A DNA stretch of 8,175 bases from Spirochaetia bacterium (GTDB taxonomy: Bacteria > Spirochaetota > UBA12135): contig DNNS01000268.1 in the NCBI GenBank assembly GCA_003497555.1, positions 1 through 8,175 on the forward strand. Direction: 5' to 3'. The first letter of the stretch is position 1, and each line of letters starts with the position of its first letter. Below the pieces are notes generated by a model. The model was given only the letters and a program-made list of their open reading frames with translations. It ran no database searches and had not been told where the DNA came from. Shown piece after piece: positions 1 to 7,128 of this stretch. A program made the position numbers and the translations under genes.

Positions 1-24
1 GACGGTATTTTCCAGGGAGTTGTT

Positions 25-495
25 ATGGTACGAAAGTATAAAAAAGAAGATATGGAAACAATCATGAAAATCGGCAACCTGGCCTGGCAGGCGATTTATA
101 AACAACAGCAGGAAATACTGGGTGAAGAGCTTTTCCGGATAATAAATCCTGATCCTCTTTCAGCCAAGGGAGAACAAATCAGAAAATATACTGAAAAATT
201 TCCGGACCGCATGCTGATCTGCGAGCGAAATAACCGGATTGCCGGTTTTTTAACGCTGATGCTCGAAAGCCCGGTTGGTGAAATTGGCAATAATGCCGTT
301 GATCCATCCTGCGGAGAAAAAGGGGTAGGGCAGGAAATGTATCAGGCCGCTTTTGCCTGGTTTAAGGAAAAAGGCTGCATCTGGATAAAAGTGGCAACCG
401 GGCTTGATGAAGCCCATACACCCGCGCGCAGGGCTTACGAAAGAGCAGGTTTTAACATACACCAGGAAAGTATTCTTTATTTCAGGAAAATATGA
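25..495 (+). CDS. GNAT-family N-acetyltransferase
   Basis: This 156-residue protein has the length and layout of a single-domain GNAT acetyltransferase, which transfers an acetyl group from acetyl-CoA to an amine; the acceptor cannot be told. Visible signs are a hydrophobic strand at about residues 72-80 (IAGFLTLML), a motif-A-like segment at 92-104 (VDPSCGEKGVGQE) that would hold the CoA pyrophosphate, and a motif-B-like segment at 132-143 (TPARRAYERAGF), typical of the GNAT C-terminal half. The usual Q/R-x-x-G-x-G/A reads GEKGVG, so the first position is Gly instead of Gln/Arg, a mild departure. AGGGAG at 14-19 lies 5 nt before the ATG and supports this start. The gene is followed by hairpins and a long gap, so it seems to end its own transcription unit and is probably unrelated in function to the genes downstream. 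Family assignment is good; specific substrate is unknown. Confidence 0.85.
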   Translation: MVRKYKKEDMETIMKIGNLAWQAIYKQQQEILGEELFRIINPDPLSAKGEQIRKYTEKFPDRMLICERNNRIAGFLTLMLESPVGEIGNNAVDPSCGEKGVGQEMYQAAFAWFKEKGCIWIKVATGLDEAHTPARRAYERAGFNIHQESILYFRKI

Positions 496-518
496 ATAAT
501 TCTCTGTCAGGGAATTAT
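496..518 (+). other. Hairpin immediately after the GNAT stop codon
   Basis: ataattctct (496-505) pairs with agggaattat (509-518) around a 3-nt loop, giving a 10-bp stem with one G-T pair. It starts on the base after the TGA stop. It is not followed by a T-tract, so it is more likely a 3'-end stabilising or attenuating structure than a classical terminator. It may act together with the palindrome at 574-603. Confidence 0.4.
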
Positions 519-573
519 AATTATACGTTAGAAATACTTGAATACAGACAATAACAAGCTGAAGATTTATTTG

Positions 574-608
574 CAGAGAAAACATATATATATGTTTTCT
601 CTGTTTAT
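574..608 (+). terminator. Perfect 30-bp palindrome, probable terminator of the GNAT unit
   Basis: The half-site cagagaaaacatata (574-588) is followed directly by its exact reverse complement (589-603), so all 15 positions on each side match. The run after it is T-rich (tgtttat, and a T6 run at 622-627), as expected for a Rho-independent terminator reading rightward, about 80 nt past the GNAT stop. The stem is AT-rich, with a TATATATA centre that would form the loop, so it is weaker than a typical GC-rich terminator. It could instead, or also, be the operator of a dimeric regulator. The flank on the minus strand is less T-rich, so a bidirectional role is less likely. Confidence 0.5.
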
Positions 609-775
609 ACATATCTGTTTATTTTTTCCCTTACCATTTTAAAATTTGAGCATATACACAAAAATAATGTTACACCTCTTTTAGTGTTATTTTTCCTGTG
701 CAAAAACAGACATCTATTTAATAATTTCAAACATTTCATTTTCCATATTGTTTAATTAATATATATTATATGTCC
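604..775 (+). promoter_or_regulatory. AT-rich leader, presumed promoter region of the giant-protein operon
   Basis: This stretch holds no credible gene. It lies between the palindrome and the Shine-Dalgarno of the giant protein, so the operon promoter is expected here. TATATT (762-767) and TATTAT (764-769) resemble a -10 box but sit too close to the start codon to leave a normal leader, and no good -35 box is found 17 nt upstream. An octamer ctgtttat occurs twice, 14 nt apart (601-608 and 615-622). The assignment rests on position and base composition, not on a recognised promoter. Confidence 0.25.
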
Positions 776-780
776 GGAGG
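776..780 (+). promoter_or_regulatory. Shine-Dalgarno GGAGG that decides the start of the giant protein
   Basis: GGAGG ends 2 nt before an ATG at 783 and 8 nt before a second in-frame ATG at 789. Two nt is too short for normal initiation and 8 nt is near optimal. The ATG at 789 is therefore preferred; it also gives the more typical signal-peptide start Met-Lys-Ile-Asn. Confidence 0.75.
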
Positions 781-788
781 CAATGTTT

Positions 789-3700
789 ATGAAAATTAAT
801 GTTTTTTTTAAAACCTGTATATTTATTGCAGGTCTTTTTGTTTTACAGATATATTCCATGCCGTCCTATCATGATGTTCTGGTAGTTATTAATGAACAAG
901 TTCCGGAATCAGTTGAAATCGGCAGCTATTTTATATCAAACAGAAATATTCCCCCTGAAAATGTCTGTGTCTTGAGCCTCAGGAATATTCCCTATTATCA
1001 GAAAGCCAGTGAAGCTGAAAAGTTGTTTGTAGCGGATACAATTAAAACGCATATAATCAATAACGGCCTTGACGGCAGAATAAATTTTATTGTACTGTCA
1101 GCTGGCTTCCCCCAATATACACGCACCTCGTTCTGCGAAAACCAGATATTTGATTATTCGGTAAATTTTGAACTGAATTCGCCGGGTGTTGATATTTTTT
1201 CATTCAATCCGTATTTTTATTATATGCAGGATAATTATAATAATCATCAGGATTATAAATTCAATCAGGCGCGTTATGGGTTTTATATTTTTTCAAGACT
1301 TGAAGGTCCGGGCACAACAGTTATTAAAAAAATGATAGATAATAGCGGAGCCGCTGCTTATAATGCCTATAAAAACGGGATTAAATTTGTGTACAACAGC
1401 CCGTCCATGCTGAAAAATGCCCAGCTGTTTGAACTGCAGAGCAGGAGTAATGTTTCGATTGAATATTTACCGTATGCGACAGCAAGCGCAGTCAACATCA
1501 ACAACATAGATTTTATGTCCTGGGATATGGTAGGAACTAATTATGAACAGGTTGGAGAAATCGCCGATTGGTGGTTTCCTCCAATTTACCGTGGTTTCAC
1601 TTTTGATGCCGGTTCTATAGCCCATATTTTCCGCTCCAGCCCCATGCTGGCGTATACCAGATTATTCGGAGGCGTCTGTAGTGTTGACCAGGCGGGTAAT
1701 TTGATTGAATACCGAAAAAAGGATGGAAGTGATATTGCCTATCGATCTATGGGTTCAATTGCGTATGATCCTGAAAATAACTGGCTGTGGTGCGGTCTGG
1801 GTATAAAAGCGGAAACTCTCGAGTATACTGATCCCACCGGTACGGATCCGGTTGAATGCCGTAAAACCGAAGCGGAACGGGGAGGCGGTGTTGCGGTAAT
1901 AAACCAGGCGAGCGGAGAACTTGTCGGGCATTATACCAGCCAGAACAGCGATTTGCTCAATAATCGTGTCACTAAAGTTGCTTATGATGCTTACCAGCGC
2001 AGAATATGGCTGGCAACGTATGATGGAATACAGTACTTTGATTGCGCGGAAAAAAACTGGAGCGGAGCAATAGCGGAATTAAGCTGTTCCGCTGCCTATG
2101 CATCGGAAATTTATATTGACCCGTATGATACCGATAAAATATATGCTGCCTATAATTATCGGGGAAATATTGCCGACATTTCCACCCAGATGCCGGACGG
2201 CATTTATAATGTTTTTGAGTACAGTAAAAGCACTCATCAGGTCAACAAGTATCTGATGAGCACTATTCAATTTGTTCCGCAAATAACCAAGACGGCAAAT
2301 AATATTATATGGAATATCGGCGCAAAAAAAGTTACCAAGTACGATACCGCCGCCCGATCAGAAATTTACAGTTTTCTGATGGACGATATTCTCCCCTTTT
2401 CAGATATTCAATTACCCAGTGACATGATTTCCCAGATTAATTCATCAGGAGAAACTTACGTTTATATTCCTTTTGCGGATCTCAGCAGCGGAATAAATAA
2501 TTATCTGCTGAGAATAAAAGTTACCGGTTACGATACACAAGAAATTACGGTAATCAGTAATGATCTGTGGAATCACAGCCTTATTACGTCTTATCGTATC
2601 CGGACAATAAAACAAAACCCAAATAATATTGACGAACTTTTTATTGGTCTGGCATGTAATAAACCGTTAAGTCCGGTTGAAAAAGAAGGAGTTTTAATGA
2701 AATCTGCTGACGGCAGAGGAGAAACATGGCAAATAGTGCGCACCAATAATCTGGAAAATCTTCAGGACATATGCATTGATAACATCAGTGATATCGCTTG
2801 TGCCCGCAGTTACGAAGCTCATCAGCAATTATGTGTTGCCGACTGGTTTAACTTCGGCGTATCCTGCGTTGGAGGAGGCGTAAGTCACGATAACATGATT
2901 TATAAGGAAGGATATGCTGCCCACTGGTATGATCTTGCAAATGAATCTAAATTAGTAAGCGGTTATTCAAGCATGCCTTATTATACATTTTATTATTCAT
3001 ATGATCAGGTACCAGCCATGAGTTTGATGCTGCTCGACGGCTATTATCTAGGCGAAGCGCGATACGGTGTTTTCAAGCAATATCCGGCTACCGGGAATAA
3101 TGGCTATGAAGGGCATGAAACAATATTTGATCCGAAATGCGCTCCCTATGCTCCAAGAGTGAACGAAGAAAATATTATTTTAAATGTGGGGCGTACCAAC
3201 CGGCTTACACTGCGCTTGTTTTCACCCGGCTTGCCTGCTGTTATGGATACATTTCTACCGGAAACAATAAGTGCGTCAACCGTGACACTGCAGGATGAAT
3301 ACTCAAATATTATCAGTCCGGCTGTTATTGAATATAATAACATGGATAACAGTATTTCGTTTGTTGCTCCGAATGATTTATTCAACGGCAGGTATTATCT
3401 GACACTTGTCTGCGGCGAATATGGTATTAAAAATTTAAAAGGTGCATCTTTGGTTAATACCAGAAGCAACGAATTTAAAGATGAGATTACGATTGTTTAT
3501 ACAGTGTATGAAATTGGCAATGAACCGCCACCTCCTGATATGCCGCCGGTAGTGCAGATAACAGCTCCTAAAAACGGTAAATCTTTTACAGACGGAGATC
3601 AAGTTTTAATTACTGCTTCTGCTGTAGACAGCGAGGGGTATATACAGAAAGTAGAGTTTCATGTAAACGGAATTTTCATTGGACTGGTTACTAATCAGCC

Positions 3701-5738
3701 ATACGAAATGCCCTATAATATTTCCGGTACCGGACAGATATCTGTGAAAGCCAAAGCCTGGGATAACGGAGAACGATCCGCTGAAGATGAAGTGATTATT
3801 ATCGCCAGAGAAAAATACTCCCTGCGCGCCAAATTATCTCTTGATGAAAATTCAGGCGATATTGCTTTTGACAGCAGTACTAATGGATACAGCGGATTTT
3901 TATACGGCACGCCGGCAAGAATAGCAGGCAAATGCGGAAAAGCTCTCTTTTTTGACGGTATTGATGATTATATTGATCTTGGCAGCAAAACCGACTGGAA
4001 TCTTGCCGGTACCAGCCATACAATATGCTTCTGGTTTAAAGCCGATATGGCTCCGATCAGTGATTATGCGCGGATGGCTGATAAATTTAGCGGCGGAACT
4101 CCGGGTTCCGGATATATGATTGCCATGAGAAGCGGCGTTGATGGAGGAAAAATATGTATTGCAGAAAGATCAGACGGAGCAAATGTAATATCAATGCAGA
4201 CAGCAGAAAGTTATGCTGACGGTGTATGGCATCACCTTGCTTATGTAACCGATGCTGTACAGAAAAATGCATTTTTATTCATTGACGGTATAATGGCCGT
4301 AAGCGATACATATGACGGCAAGCTGTTGGACAATACTCGGAATCTTCTTTTCGGGAAAGGACCAAGCGGAAATTATTTTTCCGGTTCGCTGGATGAGATA
4401 TATATTTTTTCCAGGAAAGCCGACATTACAGAAATTCAAAGCTTGGCACAAGGCAAAATAATGGATTTAAAACTTAGCGACGGCATAGGTTATGATGCTT
4501 TTGATTATTCATATAATTATAATTCCGGATCAATTAATGGTGATATTGCCTGGGTGCAGGGCATTGACGGGCAAGCCCTGAGCTTTAACGGATCAAATTC
4601 ATATATTAATATGAGCAATAAATCCGATTGGAATATTTCAGGAACAGATCATTCCATAACGCTTAATTTTAAACTTGCTGCTGCACCGACGGAAGATTAT
4701 ACGCGGATTATTGACAGATTCTCCGGCGGTACGCCGGGAGCCGGATATTTGATTGCAGTACGCAGCGGCGAATACTCCGGCAGAATTTCAATTATTCAAA
4801 GAAGCGATGGCGGTAATGTTGTCTCTCTTCTATCCCCCGGAGCCTATGTTGATAATGAATGGCATAAGCTGCTATACACAGTGGATACTTTATCCAAAAC
4901 AGCTTATCTGTTTATCGATGATCAACTTGTATGTCAGGATTCCTATACGGGTAATCTTTTAAACTGTAACGGCGAACTTATCATAGGCAGAAACAGAATC
5001 TCGGCTCAGCAATATCTGAATGGTATACTTGATAACATAGCATTTCATAAATGCTTTCTTGAGCCGGCGCTGACGGAACTTTTGGATGAAACGAATCTGG
5101 TTTTTCTCGGGTTGGATGAAACCAGCGGAGATATCGCTTATGACGCAACGCCCAATGAACATGACGGAACATTGACTGGCCAGCCGGCAAGAATAACCGG
5201 CCGAGTCGAAGGATGTTATGCATTTGACGGTATTGATGACAGCATTAATATGGGTAATAAAAATGCATGGAACATGGCGGGATATAATCATACAATTTCA
5301 TACTGGTTTAATGTTACCAATAACCAACCGGCTGATTTTGCCCGGTTTCTTGACAGGTACACCGGAGGCAGCTCCAAGGCAGGTTATTTTATCAGTATGA
5401 GAAACGGTCTGCAGCAGGGGAAAATATATATTTGCCAACAGAGCGACAGCAGCAACGGGATTGAGCTGCAGACCTCTGCCTCATACAGTGATAATGCCTG
5501 GCACTATCTTGTCTATTCTGTTGATATTACAAACCGGGCAGCTATGCTTTATATAGATGGAACATTGGCAGCTTCGGATTCATATACCGGTACCTTGCTT
5601 GATTATAATGATGTTCTTTATCTGGGTTCAAAAAACAATTTGAATTTGTTAAGCGGCAAGATGGATCATTTCTCCATGCGCAGAATAATCATGTCTGAAC
5701 AGGAGGTTAACAATGAATACAGCGGTATGCAGCAATAA
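789..5738 (+). CDS. Giant secreted protein: split TIGR03790-type domain, propeller-like insert, Ig-like domains, three LamG domains
   Basis: From the ATG at 789 this is 1649 residues. Residues 1-24 form a Sec signal peptide (MKINVFFKTC, then hydrophobic IFIAGLFVLQI). Residues 27-280 resemble the N-terminal part of TIGR03790 proteins, an uncharacterised family I recall as linked to exosortase-bearing genomes (VLVVINE, IGSYFISNRNIPPENV, NFIVLSAGFPQYTR). About 283-690 looks like a beta-propeller, with blade-like repeats such as VAYDAYQRRIWLATYDGIQYF and a BNR-like SADGRGETW. About 693-790 (VGGGVSHDN, LLDGYYLGEARYGVF, FDPKCAPYAP) looks like the C-terminal part of the TIGR03790 domain. Then come an SbsA/Big_5-like Ig domain (798-908), a proline linker (PPPPDMPP), a second bacterial Ig-like domain (919-1008) and three LamG/ConA-like domains (1015-1220, 1225-1430, 1436-1638). 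No PEP-CTERM, sortase or other anchor is visible at the C-terminus. It probably acts outside the cytoplasm and binds glycans; whether it has enzyme activity is unknown. Confidence 0.85.
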   Translation: MKINVFFKTCIFIAGLFVLQIYSMPSYHDVLVVINEQVPESVEIGSYFISNRNIPPENVCVLSLRNIPYYQKASEAEKLFVADTIKTHIINNGLDGRINFIVLSAGFPQYTRTSFCENQIFDYSVNFELNSPGVDIFSFNPYFYYMQDNYNNHQDYKFNQARYGFYIFSRLEGPGTTVIKKMIDNSGAAAYNAYKNGIKFVYNSPSMLKNAQLFELQSRSNVSIEYLPYATASAVNINNIDFMSWDMVGTNYEQVGEIADWWFPPIYRGFTFDAGSIAHIFRSSPMLAYTRLFGGVCSVDQAGNLIEYRKKDGSDIAYRSMGSIAYDPENNWLWCGLGIKAETLEYTDPTGTDPVECRKTEAERGGGVAVINQASGELVGHYTSQNSDLLNNRVTKVAYDAYQRRIWLATYDGIQYFDCAEKNWSGAIAELSCSAAYASEIYIDPYDTDKIYAAYNYRGNIADISTQMPDGIYNVFEYSKSTHQVNKYLMSTIQFVPQITKTANNIIWNIGAKKVTKYDTAARSEIYSFLMDDILPFSDIQLPSDMISQINSSGETYVYIPFADLSSGINNYLLRIKVTGYDTQEITVISNDLWNHSLITSYRIRTIKQNPNNIDELFIGLACNKPLSPVEKEGVLMKSADGRGETWQIVRTNNLENLQDICIDNISDIACARSYEAHQQLCVADWFNFGVSCVGGGVSHDNMIYKEGYAAHWYDLANESKLVSGYSSMPYYTFYYSYDQVPAMSLMLLDGYYLGEARYGVFKQYPATGNNGYEGHETIFDPKCAPYAPRVNEENIILNVGRTNRLTLRLFSPGLPAVMDTFLPETISASTVTLQDEYSNIISPAVIEYNNMDNSISFVAPNDLFNGRYYLTLVCGEYGIKNLKGASLVNTRSNEFKDEITIVYTVYEIGNEPPPPDMPPVVQITAPKNGKSFTDGDQVLITASAVDSEGYIQKVEFHVNGIFIGLVTNQPYEMPYNISGTGQISVKAKAWDNGERSAEDEVIIIAREKYSLRAKLSLDENSGDIAFDSSTNGYSGFLYGTPARIAGKCGKALFFDGIDDYIDLGSKTDWNLAGTSHTICFWFKADMAPISDYARMADKFSGGTPGSGYMIAMRSGVDGGKICIAERSDGANVISMQTAESYADGVWHHLAYVTDAVQKNAFLFIDGIMAVSDTYDGKLLDNTRNLLFGKGPSGNYFSGSLDEIYIFSRKADITEIQSLAQGKIMDLKLSDGIGYDAFDYSYNYNSGSINGDIAWVQGIDGQALSFNGSNSYINMSNKSDWNISGTDHSITLNFKLAAAPTEDYTRIIDRFSGGTPGAGYLIAVRSGEYSGRISIIQRSDGGNVVSLLSPGAYVDNEWHKLLYTVDTLSKTAYLFIDDQLVCQDSYTGNLLNCNGELIIGRNRISAQQYLNGILDNIAFHKCFLEPALTELLDETNLVFLGLDETSGDIAYDATPNEHDGTLTGQPARITGRVEGCYAFDGIDDSINMGNKNAWNMAGYNHTISYWFNVTNNQPADFARFLDRYTGGSSKAGYFISMRNGLQQGKIYICQQSDSSNGIELQTSASYSDNAWHYLVYSVDITNRAAMLYIDGTLAASDSYTGTLLDYNDVLYLGSKNNLNLLSGKMDHFSMRRIIMSEQEVNNEYSGMQQ
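3831..5702 (+). repeat. Three tandem LamG (Laminin_G_3/ConA-like) domain units
   Basis: The 3' part of the giant gene encodes three units of about 205 residues, at roughly 3831-4448, 4461-5078 and 5094-5702. Landmarks recur in order in each: FFDGIDDYIDLG / SFNGSNSYINMS / AFDGIDDSINMG; then DWNLAGTSHTICFWF / DWNISGTDHSITLNF / AWNMAGYNHTISYWF; then GGTPGSGYMIAMRSG / GGTPGAGYLIAVRSG / GGSSKAGYFISMRNG; then FLFIDGIMA / YLFIDDQLV / MLYIDGTLA. The first and third share the opening DE(N/T)SGDIA(F/Y)D, which has diverged in the second. The units are diverged at DNA level, so the duplication is not recent. LamG domains of this type usually bind carbohydrate or serve as spacers in secreted proteins. 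Confidence 0.85.
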
Positions 5739-5907
5739 GCGGCGCGACGTACTGAAAAAATTATTGTTTACCGCGCTTGCCGCAGCTTTCTTGTTTTTTT
5801 TATACGCATGTCACAGGAAAACAAACAGCAGGAAAACACCGGTTTTCATGAACCCCGAATCTTTACCGGTGCAATTAAATGCAAAGCGTAAAATATTGCA
5901 TGGGTAA
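5713..5907 (+). CDS. Small Tat-like lipoprotein; possible detached export leader
   Basis: This 64-residue protein is real rather than a shadow: AGGAGG (5701-5706) lies 6 nt before its ATG, and it overlaps the end of the giant gene by 26 nt. The N-terminus reads NKRRDVLKK (residues 8-16), close to the twin-arginine S-R-R-x-F-L-K pattern. A hydrophobic stretch (LLFTALAAAFLFFL, 17-30) and a lipobox LYAC ending at Cys33 follow. Only 31 residues would remain after lipidation and they are basic and featureless (CHRKTNSRKTP onward). The frame is the same as that of the TIM barrel gene starting 18 nt downstream, with TAA (5905) and TAA (5911) between. It may be a tiny lipoprotein, or the severed Tat leader of a formerly exported TIM barrel enzyme. 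The presence of the gene is well supported; its function is not. Confidence 0.65.
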   Translation: MNTAVCSNKRRDVLKKLLFTALAAAFLFFLYACHRKTNSRKTPVFMNPESLPVQLNAKRKILHG

Positions 5908-5925
5908 ATTTAACAAAATATAATA

Positions 5926-7128
5926 ATGCATTATCCAAAAATTTATCTGTGCATTGATAATTGCTTTGCCTCCAAACGATGGACAAGGCCTGTTGATTGG
6001 GCCGCAATAATTAAAGAGCTGGGCATACATTTCGTTGAAGCGAGCGCTGATACCGAACTTGATCCGCTTTATATGGGAAAATCCTATCTGGATAAATGGA
6101 TCAGGGATGTGAAGGCAGCTGAAAAAAAAATCGGCATTAAAGTTGTAAATTTATATTCAGGTCATGGCAGCTATATGACACTCGGGCTGACACACACCAG
6201 CGCAGCGGTACGGCGCCGGATGAAAGAGCAGTGGCTCAAACCTATAATAAATGTTGCATCTGAAATGGGCGCCGGAATCGGATTTTTTGCCCATGCATTC
6301 CCCGACTATGCACTTCAAAATAAAAAAATTTATAAAGATTTTAAAAATATATTATTTGAAAATTTGATTGAAGTCAATAATTATAGTGCAAAAATCGGTT
6401 GCGGGAAAATAGGTCTGGAACAAATGTATACACCGCATCATTATCCCTGGAGATTAAAGGATTTATATGAACTCCTTTTTACTGTAACAAGTAAAAGCAG
6501 TCGAGGATTTTATTTTACTGAAGACGCAGGTCATCATCACACTATGTATGCCAAACCGGAAAATTTATATGAAAAGATTGAAAATTATTTGACAACCGGA
6601 AATATCGATGGACTCTGGCTTGGAAATAATCAGACCTATGATCTGATCAGAATTTTAAAAAGTAATAATTGCTCCCCTAAAATCATGAAAATGATAAAAC
6701 ATAACATAGATACTAATTCTCATTTGTTTTCAGAACCTGCAGACAGCAATTGTTATGAATGGCTCAGGCAGTTTGCCGCGTACTCGCCTATTATACATCT
6801 GCAGCAGACAAACGGAACAACATCTGCTCACTGGCCTTTTACAAGTAGTTATAACTGCCGAGGTATTATAGAGCCGTTAAACATTTTTAAAGCAATAAAG
6901 TATTGTTATGACCGACCCATAGACAAACGCATGCCAGAAAGAGTCAGTGATATCTATATGACCCTTGAAATTTTTACCGCCACCGCCTCAATAAATTATG
7001 AAACTTTAAAAAACCTAAAGGAATCTGTGCATTACTGGCGTACATATATAACACAAGACGGCATGTCTCTAGATGAAATAATAAAAGAAGGAAAAAATAA
7101 AAATGGACAAATTACAAAAAAAATTTAA
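5926..7128 (+). CDS. Xylose-isomerase-like TIM barrel protein (sugar or sugar-phosphate isomerase/epimerase type)
   Basis: This 400-residue protein resembles the AP-endonuclease-2/xylose-isomerase-like TIM barrel superfamily, whose members use a divalent metal to isomerise or epimerise sugars. Barrel-like segments include KIYLCIDNCF (5-14), a SGHG at 78-81, GLEQMYTPHHYPW (163-175), FYFTEDAGHHHT (196-206) and IIHLQQTNG (289-297). Likely metal or substrate residues are Glu165, Asp200, His203-205, His291 and His302; this is inferred from motif position. At 400 residues it is longer than the usual 260-300 of simple family members. The ATG at 5926 is the only reasonable start, because a stop at 5911 closes the frame upstream and the next Met (residue 50) would remove a barrel strand. 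No Shine-Dalgarno precedes it, so it is probably translated by coupling to the small gene upstream. It overlaps the aldolase gene by 26 nt. The substrate is not identifiable. Confidence 0.75.
   Translation: MHYPKIYLCIDNCFASKRWTRPVDWAAIIKELGIHFVEASADTELDPLYMGKSYLDKWIRDVKAAEKKIGIKVVNLYSGHGSYMTLGLTHTSAAVRRRMKEQWLKPIINVASEMGAGIGFFAHAFPDYALQNKKIYKDFKNILFENLIEVNNYSAKIGCGKIGLEQMYTPHHYPWRLKDLYELLFTVTSKSSRGFYFTEDAGHHHTMYAKPENLYEKIENYLTTGNIDGLWLGNNQTYDLIRILKSNNCSPKIMKMIKHNIDTNSHLFSEPADSNCYEWLRQFAAYSPIIHLQQTNGTTSAHWPFTSSYNCRGIIEPLNIFKAIKYCYDRPIDKRMPERVSDIYMTLEIFTATASINYETLKNLKESVHYWRTYITQDGMSLDEIIKEGKNKNGQITKKI

Noticed and set aside
250..612. Minus-strand open frame of 120 codons across the GNAT gene end and gap
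   Set aside because: It is antisense to a recognisable acetyltransferase, runs through both hairpins, and its translation has no family features.
601..622. Octamer ctgtttat repeated with 14-nt spacing, considered as an operator or iteron pair
   Set aside because: Only two short AT-rich copies are present, the first formed partly by the palindrome arm; no further copies were seen in the gap.
783..788. ATG at 783 as start of the giant protein
   Set aside because: Only 2 nt separate it from GGAGG; the ATG at 789 has an 8-nt spacing and gives a normal signal-peptide start.
496..788. Possible tRNA, small RNA gene, CRISPR or riboswitch in the long gap
   Set aside because: No cloverleaf, no regular direct repeats and no recognised aptamer core are visible; only the hairpin and palindrome stand out.
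4753..4962. Plus-strand 69-codon frame inside the second LamG unit
   Set aside because: It is an out-of-frame reading of the giant gene, whose frame is clearly the coding one here.
4959..5291. Minus-strand open frames of 110 and 80 codons inside the LamG region
   Set aside because: They lie wholly antisense to well-conserved LamG coding sequence and overlap each other in different frames; they are shadows.
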